From contig NZ_JAIXSV010000301.1 in assembly GCF_027484505.1 (NCBI RefSeq), positions 25,906 to 89,905 on the forward strand: a stretch of DNA of 64,000 nt. Reading direction: 5' to 3'. Source of the DNA: Asticcacaulis sp. (GTDB lineage: Bacteria; Pseudomonadota; Alphaproteobacteria; Caulobacterales; Caulobacteraceae). Shown piece after piece: positions 53,723-62,534 of the stretch. Positions within the stretch are counted from its first letter, which is position 1. Every line of letters starts with the position of its first letter. The position numbers and the translations under genes were made by a program. The notes under the pieces are model-generated. The model searched no databases and was not told where the DNA came from. It saw only the letters and a program-made list of their open reading frames with translations.

Positions 53723-55798
53723 CTACTGCCCCGTCAGCTTGAAGCCGATGAACACGGCACGACCTTCGCCGGGCCAGAAGGCCGAGCGCGAACTGGCCGC
53801 GACCTTGGTGAAGTCGGTCACCGCCGTGACGCTCGACACATAGCGCGTGTCGTCCAGATTTCGTCCTTCGACGAAGACTTCCAGCCCGTCATTGACCTTT
53901 TTGGAGGCCGACAGGTTCCACACAGTGAAGCCCGGTGCCTTTTGCGTATTGGCGTAATCGACCCACACATCCGACGGCGTCCATTCCACCGACGGCGCGA
54001 TACGCCAGCCGCTCTTTGAACTGAAGGCCAGTTCACCGCGGTAGTAGTGTTCGGGGATGATGGGCAGGCGGGCATTGCTATAGGTCTTGTCATGGTCGAA
54101 TTTGAAATCCGACCAGGTATAGGTCTGACGCGCCATGACGGCCCAGTTACCGATCGTGCCGATGCGCCAGTCGAGCGCGGCTTCAAGCCCCTGATGGATG
54201 GTATTTTGAGCGTTGAAGGTGGCGGCAGGAATGTCGGGCGACACGATGAAGTTGAGCATTTCACCGTCGATCTCCGCACGATAAAGCGCCACATCCCAGG
54301 TCAGGTGTTGCGAGCGGCCGCGCGTACCGATTTCGGCGGTCACGGCCTCCTGCGGCCGCACGCTGGTAAACTGCGGCAGGGGCGACTGCACCAGAGCGCC
54401 ATAGGTCGGGGCTTCGACCGATTTGGTGACATTGGCGAAGACCTGCTGACCGCTGGCGTTTTGCCACAAAAGCCCAACGCGCGGCGCGAACCAGTCGAAA
54501 TCCTTATCCGCATTGTTGGCCGTATTGAGATAGTTGACATAGTCGCGTCGGGTCCAGCCGTAGGCCCCACCGGCGATCAGGGCCAGTTGGTCTGTAACGA
54601 ACAGGCGGCCTTCTGCGAACACGTCCCAGCTCTGGGCGTTTTGCACCGCGTTACCGGACATCGTTCCGGGCAGGCCATTGCTGTTGGCAAAGGTATGGGC
54701 GTCGATATTGCCGCTTCGGTAATTGACCCCGGCAAAGACGTCGTAGCGCTTGCCGCCCACAGTGCCCTGTCCATCGAGGCGGGCAAAGGCGCCATAGTTC
54801 TGATATTGCTGGTCAATATAGATGGAGATGGGGTGGATGAGCTGCTTCCACGCGGCATAGACGCCGCCTTCGACGCGCCAGTTGTCATTGATCTGCCAGT
54901 CGCCCTGCACCGTGCTGCGCGCGGATTTGACGTTGCGGCCGTAACGCAGCAGCGGATAGTTGGCGGCGGTCGTCGCCTTGGGCGTTGTCAGGGCCTGCTG
55001 TAGAGTCAAAGCCCCGGCGATACGCTGATCCAGGTCATTGCCCTGAAAAATGAAGCGCAGCGAGCGGCCTTCACCGAAGCGGCGACCGATATTCAGCGTC
55101 ACACGCTTGCCATTCTGTTCTGAATTGTCACGCCAGCCGTCAGCATGGACGGTGCTGGCCGACACATAGAGGTCGTAGTCGCCGATGACATCGGCATAGG
55201 CGATCTGCCCGCGGGTTGTGCCGAAGCTGCCGCCTTCCAGTCGCACCAGTGTGCGATAACCGGCATTGCGGCCGCTGGTCGTAACGTAATTGACCGCCCC
55301 GCCCAGTTGCGCGCCCCCGAAGCGCAGGGCATTGCCGCCCTTATAAACTTCGATATAGCGCGCCGACAGCGGGTCGATCTCCTGATAATCGCCGGAGCCG
55401 TCGGCCTGATTGACCGGTACGCCGTCGATGGACAGCCATGAACCCCGGTTGTGGGCCGAATTGCCGATACCGGAGCCGCGAATAGAGAAGCGGCTGTCTT
55501 CGCCGAACTTCTTTTGCGCGAAGACGCCGGAGACGTTTTTCAACGTGTCGTACATCCCGACCGCATAGCTGTTGCTGTAGGTTTCGGAGGCGACGACGGA
55601 TACAGCGCCTGGTGTCCGCGACAATTTGGCGCGGGTGTCACGCACGGCGGACGGGTCTTCGGGATTGAGACGGCCGGTGACGATGACGGTGGGGATTTCA
55701 TCCGCTTCGGATGAGAGAGGGGCGGCAAAAGCGGGCAGGGCGGCGCACAGGGCGAGGCCGGAAGCGCTGAGGCACAGCGCGAATATACGGGTTTTCAT
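53723..55798 (-). CDS. TonB-dependent outer-membrane receptor
   Basis: A 691-residue outer-membrane receptor. It has a signal peptide (LCLSASGLALCAALPAFA), a TonB box-like segment (EIPTVIVTG), a plug domain (about 40-160, with FSIRGSGIGN and SIDGVPVNQADG), and a barrel ending ...FIGFKLTGQ. The final residue is glutamine rather than the usual aromatic. There is no N-terminal signalling domain. Neighbours are a PepSY protein and a DUF2946-like protein, a grouping seen for copper or iron uptake; the ligand is not determined. ATG 55798 gives the signal peptide. Confidence 0.92.
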   Translation of the reverse strand: MKTRIFALCLSASGLALCAALPAFAAPLSSEADEIPTVIVTGRLNPEDPSAVRDTRAKLSRTPGAVSVVASETYSNSYAVGMYDTLKNVSGVFAQKKFGEDSRFSIRGSGIGNSAHNRGSWLSIDGVPVNQADGSGDYQEIDPLSARYIEVYKGGNALRFGGAQLGGAVNYVTTSGRNAGYRTLVRLEGGSFGTTRGQIAYADVIGDYDLYVSASTVHADGWRDNSEQNGKRVTLNIGRRFGEGRSLRFIFQGNDLDQRIAGALTLQQALTTPKATTAANYPLLRYGRNVKSARSTVQGDWQINDNWRVEGGVYAAWKQLIHPISIYIDQQYQNYGAFARLDGQGTVGGKRYDVFAGVNYRSGNIDAHTFANSNGLPGTMSGNAVQNAQSWDVFAEGRLFVTDQLALIAGGAYGWTRRDYVNYLNTANNADKDFDWFAPRVGLLWQNASGQQVFANVTKSVEAPTYGALVQSPLPQFTSVRPQEAVTAEIGTRGRSQHLTWDVALYRAEIDGEMLNFIVSPDIPAATFNAQNTIHQGLEAALDWRIGTIGNWAVMARQTYTWSDFKFDHDKTYSNARLPIIPEHYYRGELAFSSKSGWRIAPSVEWTPSDVWVDYANTQKAPGFTVWNLSASKKVNDGLEVFVEGRNLDDTRYVSSVTAVTDFTKVAASSRSAFWPGEGRAVFIGFKLTGQ

Positions 55799-55860
55799 GA
55801 AATAACCTGTCTGAAAGCACGACATATCAGCGCGCTGACGCACGCTGAGCGAAAAATCGA

Positions 55861-56274
55861 TCAGACGAGGTGTGGGGGGCCGCAGGAATGTGGGCGCGGC
55901 GGGGCACGGGCCTTAGGCTGCGCCACATCTGACGCAGGCGTCAGCGGCGCAAGGCTTTGCGGATAGACGACAGGGACCACAGTAAGGTCGGGCTGCGGCA
56001 TGCCGGTCAGGCCCGCCAGCACGCAATCGGCGCATTTGAGGCCCTGAGTGGCTTTTTCAGCCTTGTCCTTGGCGACGGCCTGGCTGAGGGTCGTATCGAC
56101 CACCGGCACCGGGCTGTTACACAGGACAAAACCAGACCCGTCGCGCGAAGCGGCCAGAAGGTGCGGCGGAAAAAGCACCTGAACCAGCAGGCCCATGACC
56201 ACGGCGATCATAGTCCAGAAGCGGGTTTCGCTTCCGGCCTTTGTGCCGTGAGACAGGGTGCGGGTTATGGCCAT
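55861..56274 (-). CDS. DUF2946-like membrane-anchored protein
   Basis: A 137-residue protein with one N-terminal hydrophobic segment (FWTMIAVVMGLLVQVLF), then a region with CNSPVP and the motif KCADCVLAG, and a Pro/Ala/Arg-rich end finishing CGPPH. This layout matches DUF2946-type proteins often found beside TonB receptors for copper; the cysteines and end histidine could bind metal. It is the first gene of the trio on this strand, 62 bases ahead of the receptor. Function is not established. Confidence 0.7.
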   Translation of the reverse strand: MAITRTLSHGTKAGSETRFWTMIAVVMGLLVQVLFPPHLLAASRDGSGFVLCNSPVPVVDTTLSQAVAKDKAEKATQGLKCADCVLAGLTGMPQPDLTVVPVVYPQSLAPLTPASDVAQPKARAPPRPHSCGPPHLV

Positions 56275-56306
56275 GTTTCCGCCTTAACCTTGGCGTGTGT
56301 CGGCTG

Positions 56307-57863
56307 TCAAGCGGCGTTGGCCACGACCTCGGCCAGCTTTTGCAGCGTCACATAGTCCGTCTTGCCCGAACCGAGGACCGGAATCGACTCGACCTTGACC
56401 AGCTTTCTGGGGATGGCCAGCGCCGGGACGCCCTTCTCCTTCGCCTGATCGGACAGGGTGGACAGGTCCGCCGCCGCATGATCGGTCAGGAGCACCAGAC
56501 GCTCACCCTTCTTGTCATCAGCCAGCGACACGACGGCGTGGCGATGGTCCGGCCACACCTCTTCGGCCAGTCGCTCAACGGCCGTCAGCGACACCATCTC
56601 ACCGGCGATCTTGGCGAAGCGCTTGGCGCGGCCCAAGATGCGGATGCAGCCGTGGCGGTCGATCGACACAATATCCCCGGTGTCGTGCCAGCCGTCCTTT
56701 GGCGCTTCGATGACGTCGGGGGTTTCGAGATTGATGTAGCCGGCCATAACGTTCGGGCCCTTAACGTGCAGGCGTCCGCCTTCGGGGATGCCTTCGACCA
56801 CTTCAAGGCGTAACTGCATACCGGGCAGGGCGCGGCCCACCGTGCCGTAATGATTGTCGGTTGGCAGATTGACCGCCAGAACCGGTGAGGTTTCGGTGAC
56901 GCCATAGCCTTCGATGACAGTCAGGCCGTACTGTTCGCTGAACAGCTTGTGCGTTTCGTCGCGCACCTTCTCGGCGCCGCAGACCACGAAGGCGAGGGTC
57001 GCGAAATCGTCCGGTTGCGCCTGACGGGCGTACTGGTTGAGGAAGGTGTCGGTCGAAAACAGCAGCGACGCCTTGGTTTCCTTGAGCAGACCGGGGATCT
57101 GCTTGACGTGCAGCGGCGACGGGTACTGGAAGCTGCGCATCCCCTGCAACAGCGGCAGGATCAGGCCGCCGGTCAGGCCCAGCGAATGGAAGATCGGCAT
57201 GGGGTTGAAGCACACCCATTCCGGCTTCAGTTCGATATGGGCGGCGATCTGGGCGCAGTTGAGCACCAGATTGGCCTGAGTCAGCACCACACCGCGCGGT
57301 GTGCCGAAGCTGCCCGAGGTAAAAAGAATAACGCCAATGTCCGAGGGCTTTGCCTTATGCGCGAAACGGCGCGGCAGTTTGGAGGCCGCCAGACCGTAGA
57401 GTTTGTCGGGCAGGGACAGCGATTTGCGCAAATCTTCGAGATAGAGGATGCGGACAAAGTGCCCCATGGCCTCAACGAGGTCTTCCAGCTTGGCCTGCTG
57501 CACGAAGCGCTTCGAGGTAATAACCGTCTTGACCTTCGCGGTCAGGCAGCCTGTCTTGATATTGGCGGGGCCGGCGGTGAAATTGATCATCACCGGCGTG
57601 CGTCCGTGGGCGTGCAGGGCAAAGAAGCTCAGAGCCCCGCCCATCGAGGTCGGTAGCATCAGGCCGATGCGCGTTTCTTTCTTCAGCGCCTTGTCGAACA
57701 GGCGCGCCAGCACGAAGGTGCGCAGGATAAATTCATTATAATCTGAAGGCTGGCGGTCCTGATCTTCTATGATGATCTTGGACTTGCCATGTGTTTCCGC
57801 GGCGTCGAGAAGCGCGTCGAACAGGGATTTCGTTTCGGCTTCGACATCAAAAGGGCGCACCAT
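56307..57863 (-). CDS. AMP-dependent acyl-CoA/acyl-ACP synthetase
   Basis: The 518-residue ANL-family enzyme adenylates a carboxylic acid and passes it to CoA or ACP. It most resembles the acyl-ACP synthetase half of Aas. Motifs are LFTSGSFGTPRGVVLT (P-loop, with phenylalanine in place of the usual E or T), FHSLGLTGGLILPLL, the GYGVTETSP box, DGWHDTGDIVSIDRHGCIRILGRAKRFAKIAGEMVSL, and the C-terminal GSGKTDYVTL with the catalytic lysine. GGGAG precedes ATG 57863. No acyltransferase domain is fused. The P-loop oddity may affect activity. Confidence 0.88.
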   Translation of the reverse strand: MVRPFDVEAETKSLFDALLDAAETHGKSKIIIEDQDRQPSDYNEFILRTFVLARLFDKALKKETRIGLMLPTSMGGALSFFALHAHGRTPVMINFTAGPANIKTGCLTAKVKTVITSKRFVQQAKLEDLVEAMGHFVRILYLEDLRKSLSLPDKLYGLAASKLPRRFAHKAKPSDIGVILFTSGSFGTPRGVVLTQANLVLNCAQIAAHIELKPEWVCFNPMPIFHSLGLTGGLILPLLQGMRSFQYPSPLHVKQIPGLLKETKASLLFSTDTFLNQYARQAQPDDFATLAFVVCGAEKVRDETHKLFSEQYGLTVIEGYGVTETSPVLAVNLPTDNHYGTVGRALPGMQLRLEVVEGIPEGGRLHVKGPNVMAGYINLETPDVIEAPKDGWHDTGDIVSIDRHGCIRILGRAKRFAKIAGEMVSLTAVERLAEEVWPDHRHAVVSLADDKKGERLVLLTDHAAADLSTLSDQAKEKGVPALAIPRKLVKVESIPVLGSGKTDYVTLQKLAEVVANAA

Positions 57864-57999
57864 GCGCGATCACTCCCTTTGATCGGCTTAAAGGGCCGTC
57901 ATTACGCTGCGGCTGCCGATCAATTCTGATTACACCCTATGAGTCTCTGCGCCACAAGTCAATTGAACATTGTTCAAATAATTGAGAGGGGCCGTTATG

Positions 58000-58926
58000 T
58001 CAGGTGCCAAGGCTCAGAAAGGCCTCAAAAACGGGCGCTAATTCTTCTTCCCGGACAATGGGTTTCACCTCGCAGGGAGTGCGCCCGCCACATAGCGCCT
58101 TAAGATCGCCCGTCCCGGCCAGAATCATGGGGGCGGCGGTGCGGCCCAGCTCCAGCCGGAAGCCGCCAAGCGCCCGGCGTGCCTCGCCCATCTGCCTGAT
58201 CCAACCCGCACTCAGGTGGACGCGACGCAGATCGGGATTGGCCATGCGCCAGCGATGCGCTACCTTGCCCCAGGCATCGGCGGGTTCGTCCTCGCGGTGC
58301 CATTCAGGCGGAGACGCCGATTGCGACGCGTCCCACGGCGCATAGGCCAGCACGCCGCGCAGCGGCCAGTTGCGCGCATCCATGGCCAGCGCCGTCAGGG
58401 CCCCCGACCCATGCCCAAAGAGATAGAGAGGCTTGGTGGGTGAGGGGCGAACGACCTCGGTCACAAAGGCCTCGGCGGCCTTGATAGGGTGTCTGAAGTC
58501 AGGCAGGGCAATATCCTGATTTTGCGAAAGATACTTGCCTGATCCGCCCTGACCCGGTGCTTCGAAAATCCATACGCTCAGCTTGTCGGCTACGGCCTGT
58601 TGCGCCAGTCCGAAGTAGACTTCGGCGGGGTAGCGGGCATCGGCCAGCATCAGCAAATGCCCACGCGGATTGAGCGGAGGGGCGGCAACGCCGTAACGCG
58701 CTTCGGGCAGGGTGCCGAATTTGAAGCCGCTCCATACGAACCCGGCGGGCGGATAGGCGTCGGGCGACAGGCCGGGCGGGATTTGCGAGTCGGTAAAGGC
58801 CACACCCGTCTGGTCCGGGCCTTCGTTGCGCGTGCAGCCCACCAATGCAGCGCCTATGCCGGCTGCCGCACCGACCATTAAGCGGCGGCGAGACAGGGAA
58901 GGCGACAGCGGACGGGCAGTGAACAT
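58000..58926 (-). CDS. Alpha/beta-hydrolase lipoprotein (S33-like), likely Tat-exported
   Basis: A 308-residue protein with a signal of the twin-arginine type (LSRRRLMVGAAAGIGAALVGC), where the cysteine would be lipidated. The hydrolase core has the nucleophile elbow LFGHGSGAL and an earlier strand WIFEAPGQGGSG. The family is that of lysophospholipases and S33 peptidases; the substrate is unknown. A late aspartate (GTGDLKAL) is a possible triad member. The gene is divergent from lipA with 137 bases between. Confidence 0.8.
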   Translation of the reverse strand: MFTARPLSPSLSRRRLMVGAAAGIGAALVGCTRNEGPDQTGVAFTDSQIPPGLSPDAYPPAGFVWSGFKFGTLPEARYGVAAPPLNPRGHLLMLADARYPAEVYFGLAQQAVADKLSVWIFEAPGQGGSGKYLSQNQDIALPDFRHPIKAAEAFVTEVVRPSPTKPLYLFGHGSGALTALAMDARNWPLRGVLAYAPWDASQSASPPEWHREDEPADAWGKVAHRWRMANPDLRRVHLSAGWIRQMGEARRALGGFRLELGRTAAPMILAGTGDLKALCGGRTPCEVKPIVREEELAPVFEAFLSLGT

Positions 58927-59063
58927 GGGCTCAGCTTAGGCCAGATTCCGCCGCGCGGCCATCCCTTGTTACCCTATGTTATAAAGGACAAGGCCTTTTG
59001 GCTTGATAATGCCGGGCAAAAAGCCCAATTAGGGACGGACTGTTTCCTTATTAAAGTGTCCCC

Positions 59064-60041
59064 ATGGTTACCCTGATCAACCGGCTCGACGCCTCGGTTT
59101 CCAAGCCTGACCTGCGCCATCCTGAAAAGCAGAATCGTCCGGACACCCCGATTCTGAAGAAGCCGGACTGGCTGCGCGTTAAGGCGCCGGGCTCCGAAGG
59201 CTATAATGCGACGCGCCAGACCGTGCGCGACGCCAAGCTGGTGACCGTGTGCGAAGAGGCCGCCTGCCCCAATATCGGTGAGTGCTGGACCAAGAACCAC
59301 GCCACCCTGATGATTATGGGCGACACCTGTACACGGGCCTGCGCCTTCTGCAACGTCAAGACCGGTCTGCCGCAGCCGCTCGATTCCGATGAGCCGAACC
59401 GCGTCGGCATGACCGTGGCCAAGATGGGCCTGTCGCACGTCGTCATCACCTCGGTGGACCGTGATGATCTGGCCGATGGCGGGGCGGAACACTTCGCCGA
59501 GGTGATCCGTCAGATTCGCCTGCAATCGCCGAAGACGACCGTTGAAATCCTGACGCCGGACTTCCTGCGCAAGGACGGTGCGGCGGAAATCGTCATCGAC
59601 GCCAAACCGGACGTCTTCAACCACAACCTCGAAACCGTCCCGCGCAACTATCTGAAAATCCGTCCCGGCGCGCGTTATTACCATTCGCTTCGCCTGCTGG
59701 AGCGCGTCAAGGAACGCGACCCTTCGCAGTTCACCAAGTCTGGCATCATGGTCGGCCTTGGGGAAACCAAGGAAGAGGTGATGCAGGTGATGGACGATAT
59801 GCGCTCCGCCGGCGTCGATTTCATCACCATCGGTCAGTACCTCCAGCCGACGCGCAAACATGCCGCCATTGACCGCTTCGTCACGCCCGACGAATTCAAG
59901 GCCTATGAGTCGATCGCGCGCGCCAAGGGCTTCCTGATGGTGTCGTCGTCGCCGCTCACGCGCTCATCGCACCATGCGGGCGAAGATTTCGAGCGCCTGC
60001 GGGCCGCGCGAGACGCGCAACTGGCGGGCAAGCGGGCCTGA
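59064..60041 (+). CDS. lipA: Lipoyl synthase
   Basis: LipA is a radical SAM enzyme that inserts two sulfurs into octanoyl groups to make lipoate, the cofactor of the PDH complex encoded upstream. The 325-residue protein has the auxiliary cluster cysteines C63, C68 and C74 ([12 protein letters not shown]) and the radical SAM cysteines C89, C93 and C96 (CTRACAFC), with the C-terminal [10 protein letters not shown] serine ligand. The gene is 3 bases before a COQ10-like gene, an order typical of alphaproteobacteria. Confidence 0.96.
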   Translation: MVTLINRLDASVSKPDLRHPEKQNRPDTPILKKPDWLRVKAPGSEGYNATRQTVRDAKLVTVCEEAACPNIGECWTKNHATLMIMGDTCTRACAFCNVKTGLPQPLDSDEPNRVGMTVAKMGLSHVVITSVDRDDLADGGAEHFAEVIRQIRLQSPKTTVEILTPDFLRKDGAAEIVIDAKPDVFNHNLETVPRNYLKIRPGARYYHSLRLLERVKERDPSQFTKSGIMVGLGETKEEVMQVMDDMRSAGVDFITIGQYLQPTRKHAAIDRFVTPDEFKAYESIARAKGFLMVSSSPLTRSSHHAGEDFERLRAARDAQLAGKRA

Positions 60042-60044
60042 GAC

Positions 60045-60500
60045 GTGGCGCAGTTTCATCTTGAACGCGTCCTGCCCTATGCGGCGTCGGACCTGTGGGA
60101 CATGGTCAGCGATGTGAAGCGGTATCCGGAGTTTATTCCGTGGATTACCTCGCTGCGCGCCTATAATGCCTCCTCCCCCTCGGATGGGGTGCACATGTTC
60201 GATGCCGATGTGTCGGTAGGCTACAAGATGTTGTCTGAGCGCTTTTCGACGCGCGTCACGCGTCGCGCCGACGATCTCAGCCTGCATATGGGCCTGCTGC
60301 GCGGACCGCTGCGCAAACTCAATGGCCACTGGCATTTTACCGAAATTGAGGGCGGCACACGGGTCGATTTCGACATGGATATGGATTTCAAAAATCCCAT
60401 CCTCAATGCCATGCTGAAGGCTAATCTCAATCTCGCTGTCACCCGACTGATGAGCGTGTTCGAGGCCCGCGCCAGGCAGCTTTACGGTGATAAGGCTTAA
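60045..60500 (+). CDS. COQ10/RatA-family ubiquinone-binding protein
   Basis: A 151-residue START-fold protein. It begins AQFHLERVLPYAASDLWDMVSDVKRYPEFIPWI, the hallmark of the COQ10/RatA family, and ends with a C-terminal helix. COQ10 proteins bind ubiquinone and support respiration; RatA of E. coli was described as a ribosome-association toxin, but that role is not implied here. GTG 60045 follows lipA by three bases. The stop overlaps the convergent CinA-C gene: both use the same TTAA. Confidence 0.88.
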   Translation: MAQFHLERVLPYAASDLWDMVSDVKRYPEFIPWITSLRAYNASSPSDGVHMFDADVSVGYKMLSERFSTRVTRRADDLSLHMGLLRGPLRKLNGHWHFTEIEGGTRVDFDMDMDFKNPILNAMLKANLNLAVTRLMSVFEARARQLYGDKA

Positions 60501-61000
60501 GCCTCCGCCCTCAGATGCTCCAGCGCCCAGTGCAGCGCGTACATCACAGACTGTTCGCGGATATAGTCGCGGCCCAGATTTTCAAACACATGCACATTGG
60601 CCTGGGATCGGACCTCGCCATCGGGCAGGCGGAAGGCCAGCCCGAAGCAGACCATGCCGACGGGCTTTTCAGCGGAACCGCCGGTCGGTCCGGCGATCCC
60701 CGTCACGCTGAGAGCCAGATCGGCCCCGGCAGAGGTCAGCGCCCCTTCGGCCATGGCGTGCGCGACGGGCAGGCTGACCGCGCCGTGTTCGGCCAGAACC
60801 GCCTCCGGTACGCCCAGAAGCTTCGCCTTGGCAGCGTTGGAATAGGTGACATAGCCTTCGTGGAACACGTCCGACGCCCCCGAAATGCGCGTCAGGGCCG
60901 CGGCGATCAGTCCGCCGGTGCAGCTTTCGGCCGTCGTCAGCGTGCGACCCTGCGCACGCGCCAGGGCGAGAATGTCCGTAGCCAGATCAGAGGCGTCCAT
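60497..61000 (-). CDS. CinA C-terminal domain protein (nicotinamide-nucleotide amidase type)
   Basis: A 167-residue stand-alone CinA C-terminal domain, predicted to deamidate nicotinamide mononucleotide (PncC type). It has TTAESCTGGLIAAALTRISGAS, the conserved serine and threonine region, VFHEGYVTYSNAAKAKLLGV and LALSVTGIAGPTGGSAEKPVG. It lacks the N-terminal molybdopterin-binding-like domain of full CinA. It lies downstream of sodB on the same strand, 72 bases away, with a terminator between. Confidence 0.9.
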   Translation of the reverse strand: MDASDLATDILALARAQGRTLTTAESCTGGLIAAALTRISGASDVFHEGYVTYSNAAKAKLLGVPEAVLAEHGAVSLPVAHAMAEGALTSAGADLALSVTGIAGPTGGSAEKPVGMVCFGLAFRLPDGEVRSQANVHVFENLGRDYIREQSVMYALHWALEHLRAEA

Positions 61001-61024
61001 GGAGAAGCTCCCAAAAGAAAAGGC

Positions 61025-61054
61025 GTGGGGTCATAGACCCCACACCCCGTAATC
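61025..61054 (-). terminator. Terminator-like palindromic repeat, copy 2 (after sodB)
   Basis: gtggggtc-ata-gaccccac, 8-bp stem. On the minus strand a T-rich stretch follows, fitting the end of sodB. The whole unit is the inverse of the copy at 23470-23499. Confidence 0.75.
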
Positions 61055-61072
61055 TAGCCAATAAAGCTGAAA

Positions 61073-61684
61073 TTACACGCCCGGATGCAGCGGGGCGTCC
61101 AGATTGCTGTTGGCGAAGTCCCAGTTCACCAGCGAGGTGAGGTAGGTTTCGATGAACTTCGGACGCAGGTTCTGATAGTCGAGATAATAGGCGTGTTCCC
61201 ACACGTCGAGCGTCAGGATCGGCTTGTCGCCCTTGGTGAACGGGGTTTCGGCATTGCCGGTCTTCACGACCTTCAGCTTGCCGTCCTGACCCAGAACCAG
61301 CCACGCCCAGCCCGAACCGAACTGCGTCGCGCCAGCGGTCTTGAAGGCTTCGACAAAGGCGTCGAACGAGCCGAAATCGGCAGTGATCTTGTCGGCGATG
61401 GCGCCCGTCGGCTGACCGCCGCCGTTCGGCTTCATCGAGTGCCAGAAGAAGGTGTGGTTCCACACCTGAGCGGCATTGTTGAACACGCCGGGATTGGTGC
61501 CTTCCGAGGCCTTGACGATTTCGACCAGCGACTTGTCCGCGAACTCGGTGCCGTCGATCAGCTTGTTCAGATTGTCCACATAGGCCTTATGGTGCTTGGC
61601 GTGGTGGAAGCTGAAGGTATTGGCCGACATGTGCGGCTCAAGCGCGTCGGTCGGATAGGGCAGAGCGGGAAGTTCGAAGGCCAT
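61073..61684 (-). CDS. sodB: Superoxide dismutase, iron type
   Basis: The enzyme converts superoxide to peroxide and oxygen in the cytoplasm. The 203-residue protein has the metal histidine region [17 protein letters not shown] (H27), [14 protein letters not shown], the glutamine in [14 protein letters not shown] that marks iron types, and [17 protein letters not shown] with the last ligands. A dyad TGAGAAT-A-ATTCTCA lies 86 bases upstream of the start. It could be a Fur- or PerR-type site. Confidence 0.95.
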   Translation of the reverse strand: MAFELPALPYPTDALEPHMSANTFSFHHAKHHKAYVDNLNKLIDGTEFADKSLVEIVKASEGTNPGVFNNAAQVWNHTFFWHSMKPNGGGQPTGAIADKITADFGSFDAFVEAFKTAGATQFGSGWAWLVLGQDGKLKVVKTGNAETPFTKGDKPILTLDVWEHAYYLDYQNLRPKFIETYLTSLVNWDFANSNLDAPLHPGV

Positions 61685-61769
61685 GACATCCTCGGCAGGT
61701 TTGAAATGAATAGAAAAGAACCAGAGTCGATATATGGGGGCGGGAATCGCTTTTCAAGGCAAATTTCGG

Positions 61770-61784
61770 TGAGAATAATTCTCA
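61770..61784. promoter_or_regulatory. Fur/PerR-like 7-1-7 dyad upstream of sodB
   Basis: TGAGAAT-A-ATTCTCA, perfect 7-1-7 symmetry, one substitution per half from the 7-1-7 Fur motif TGATAAT-N-ATTATCA. The position upstream of an iron SOD is suggestive, but the distance to the start codon (about 86 bases) and factor are inferred. Confidence 0.45.
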
Positions 61785-61808
61785 AAATTAGCCTTATAAT
61801 TTCAGGGG

Positions 61809-62534
61809 TTAAGCCGGGCGCAGGCTGGCATACAGCGAGTGTTCGAACGCCGCGATGTCTTTGCGTCCTTCGCTCAGGTCATGGCTTGAAAAGCCTCGCT
61901 TTATTTCGCCATCGGCCAGCAGCACACCGGCGTCGCAGCGCGTCATGAAACTGCTGACATCGTGCAGGGCGGTCAGGATCAGGGCCCCTTCGCGGGCGCG
62001 CTGGGTCAGACAGTTTTTGAGGGCATAGATGGCCAGGGGGTCGAGCCAGTTGAAAGGCTCATCCAGAATGATCTGCGCCGGCTCGCCCACAAAGGCGCAC
62101 ATAAGCGCGATCTTCTGCTTCTGACCCGCCGACAGGGTGGCGATCATCTTGTGGCGCAGGGCGTTGTAATCGAGCGCTTCAAGCAGGGCCGGGTCGTCCG
62201 GCACCTGAGCCTTACGGCTTTCGGCGACCAGCGCCAGCAGCACCTGCGGCGTCAATTCGGGCGGCAGGCTGTCGGGCGGCGGCGCATAGCCCCACAGGGC
62301 GGCGCGGCGCTGCGGTGTGGCGGTGACATCTTCGTCCCTCAGCCAGATACGGCCCTGCGCCACAGGTAACCGCCCACTAAGGCCATTGAGCAGGGTGGTC
62401 TTGCCGGAGCCGTTGACCCCCAGAATGCCGTACCATTGTCCGTGCGCGAGGTTGAGGGACACCGATTTCACGATGCGCTTTCCGGCGATATCGACGCACA
62501 GGTCCTCGCATCTCAGGGCAGGCTGGGTCGCCAT
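61809..62534 (-). CDS. ABC transporter ATP-binding protein
   Basis: A 241-residue ATPase. Motifs are Walker A in GVNGSGKTTLLNGLSG (from residue 39), signature LSAGQKQKIALMCA, Walker B in AQIILDEPFNWLDP and switch TALHDVSSFM. The start ATG 62534 has AGGAGAGAGAG upstream; its first 22 bases overlap the upstream membrane-protein gene, so the two are translated together. The pair resembles exporters of unknown substrate in which a large membrane protein carries no ATPase domain. Substrate unknown. Confidence 0.88.
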   Translation of the reverse strand: MATQPALRCEDLCVDIAGKRIVKSVSLNLAHGQWYGILGVNGSGKTTLLNGLSGRLPVAQGRIWLRDEDVTATPQRRAALWGYAPPPDSLPPELTPQVLLALVAESRKAQVPDDPALLEALDYNALRHKMIATLSAGQKQKIALMCAFVGEPAQIILDEPFNWLDPLAIYALKNCLTQRAREGALILTALHDVSSFMTRCDAGVLLADGEIKRGFSSHDLSEGRKDIAAFEHSLYASLRPA

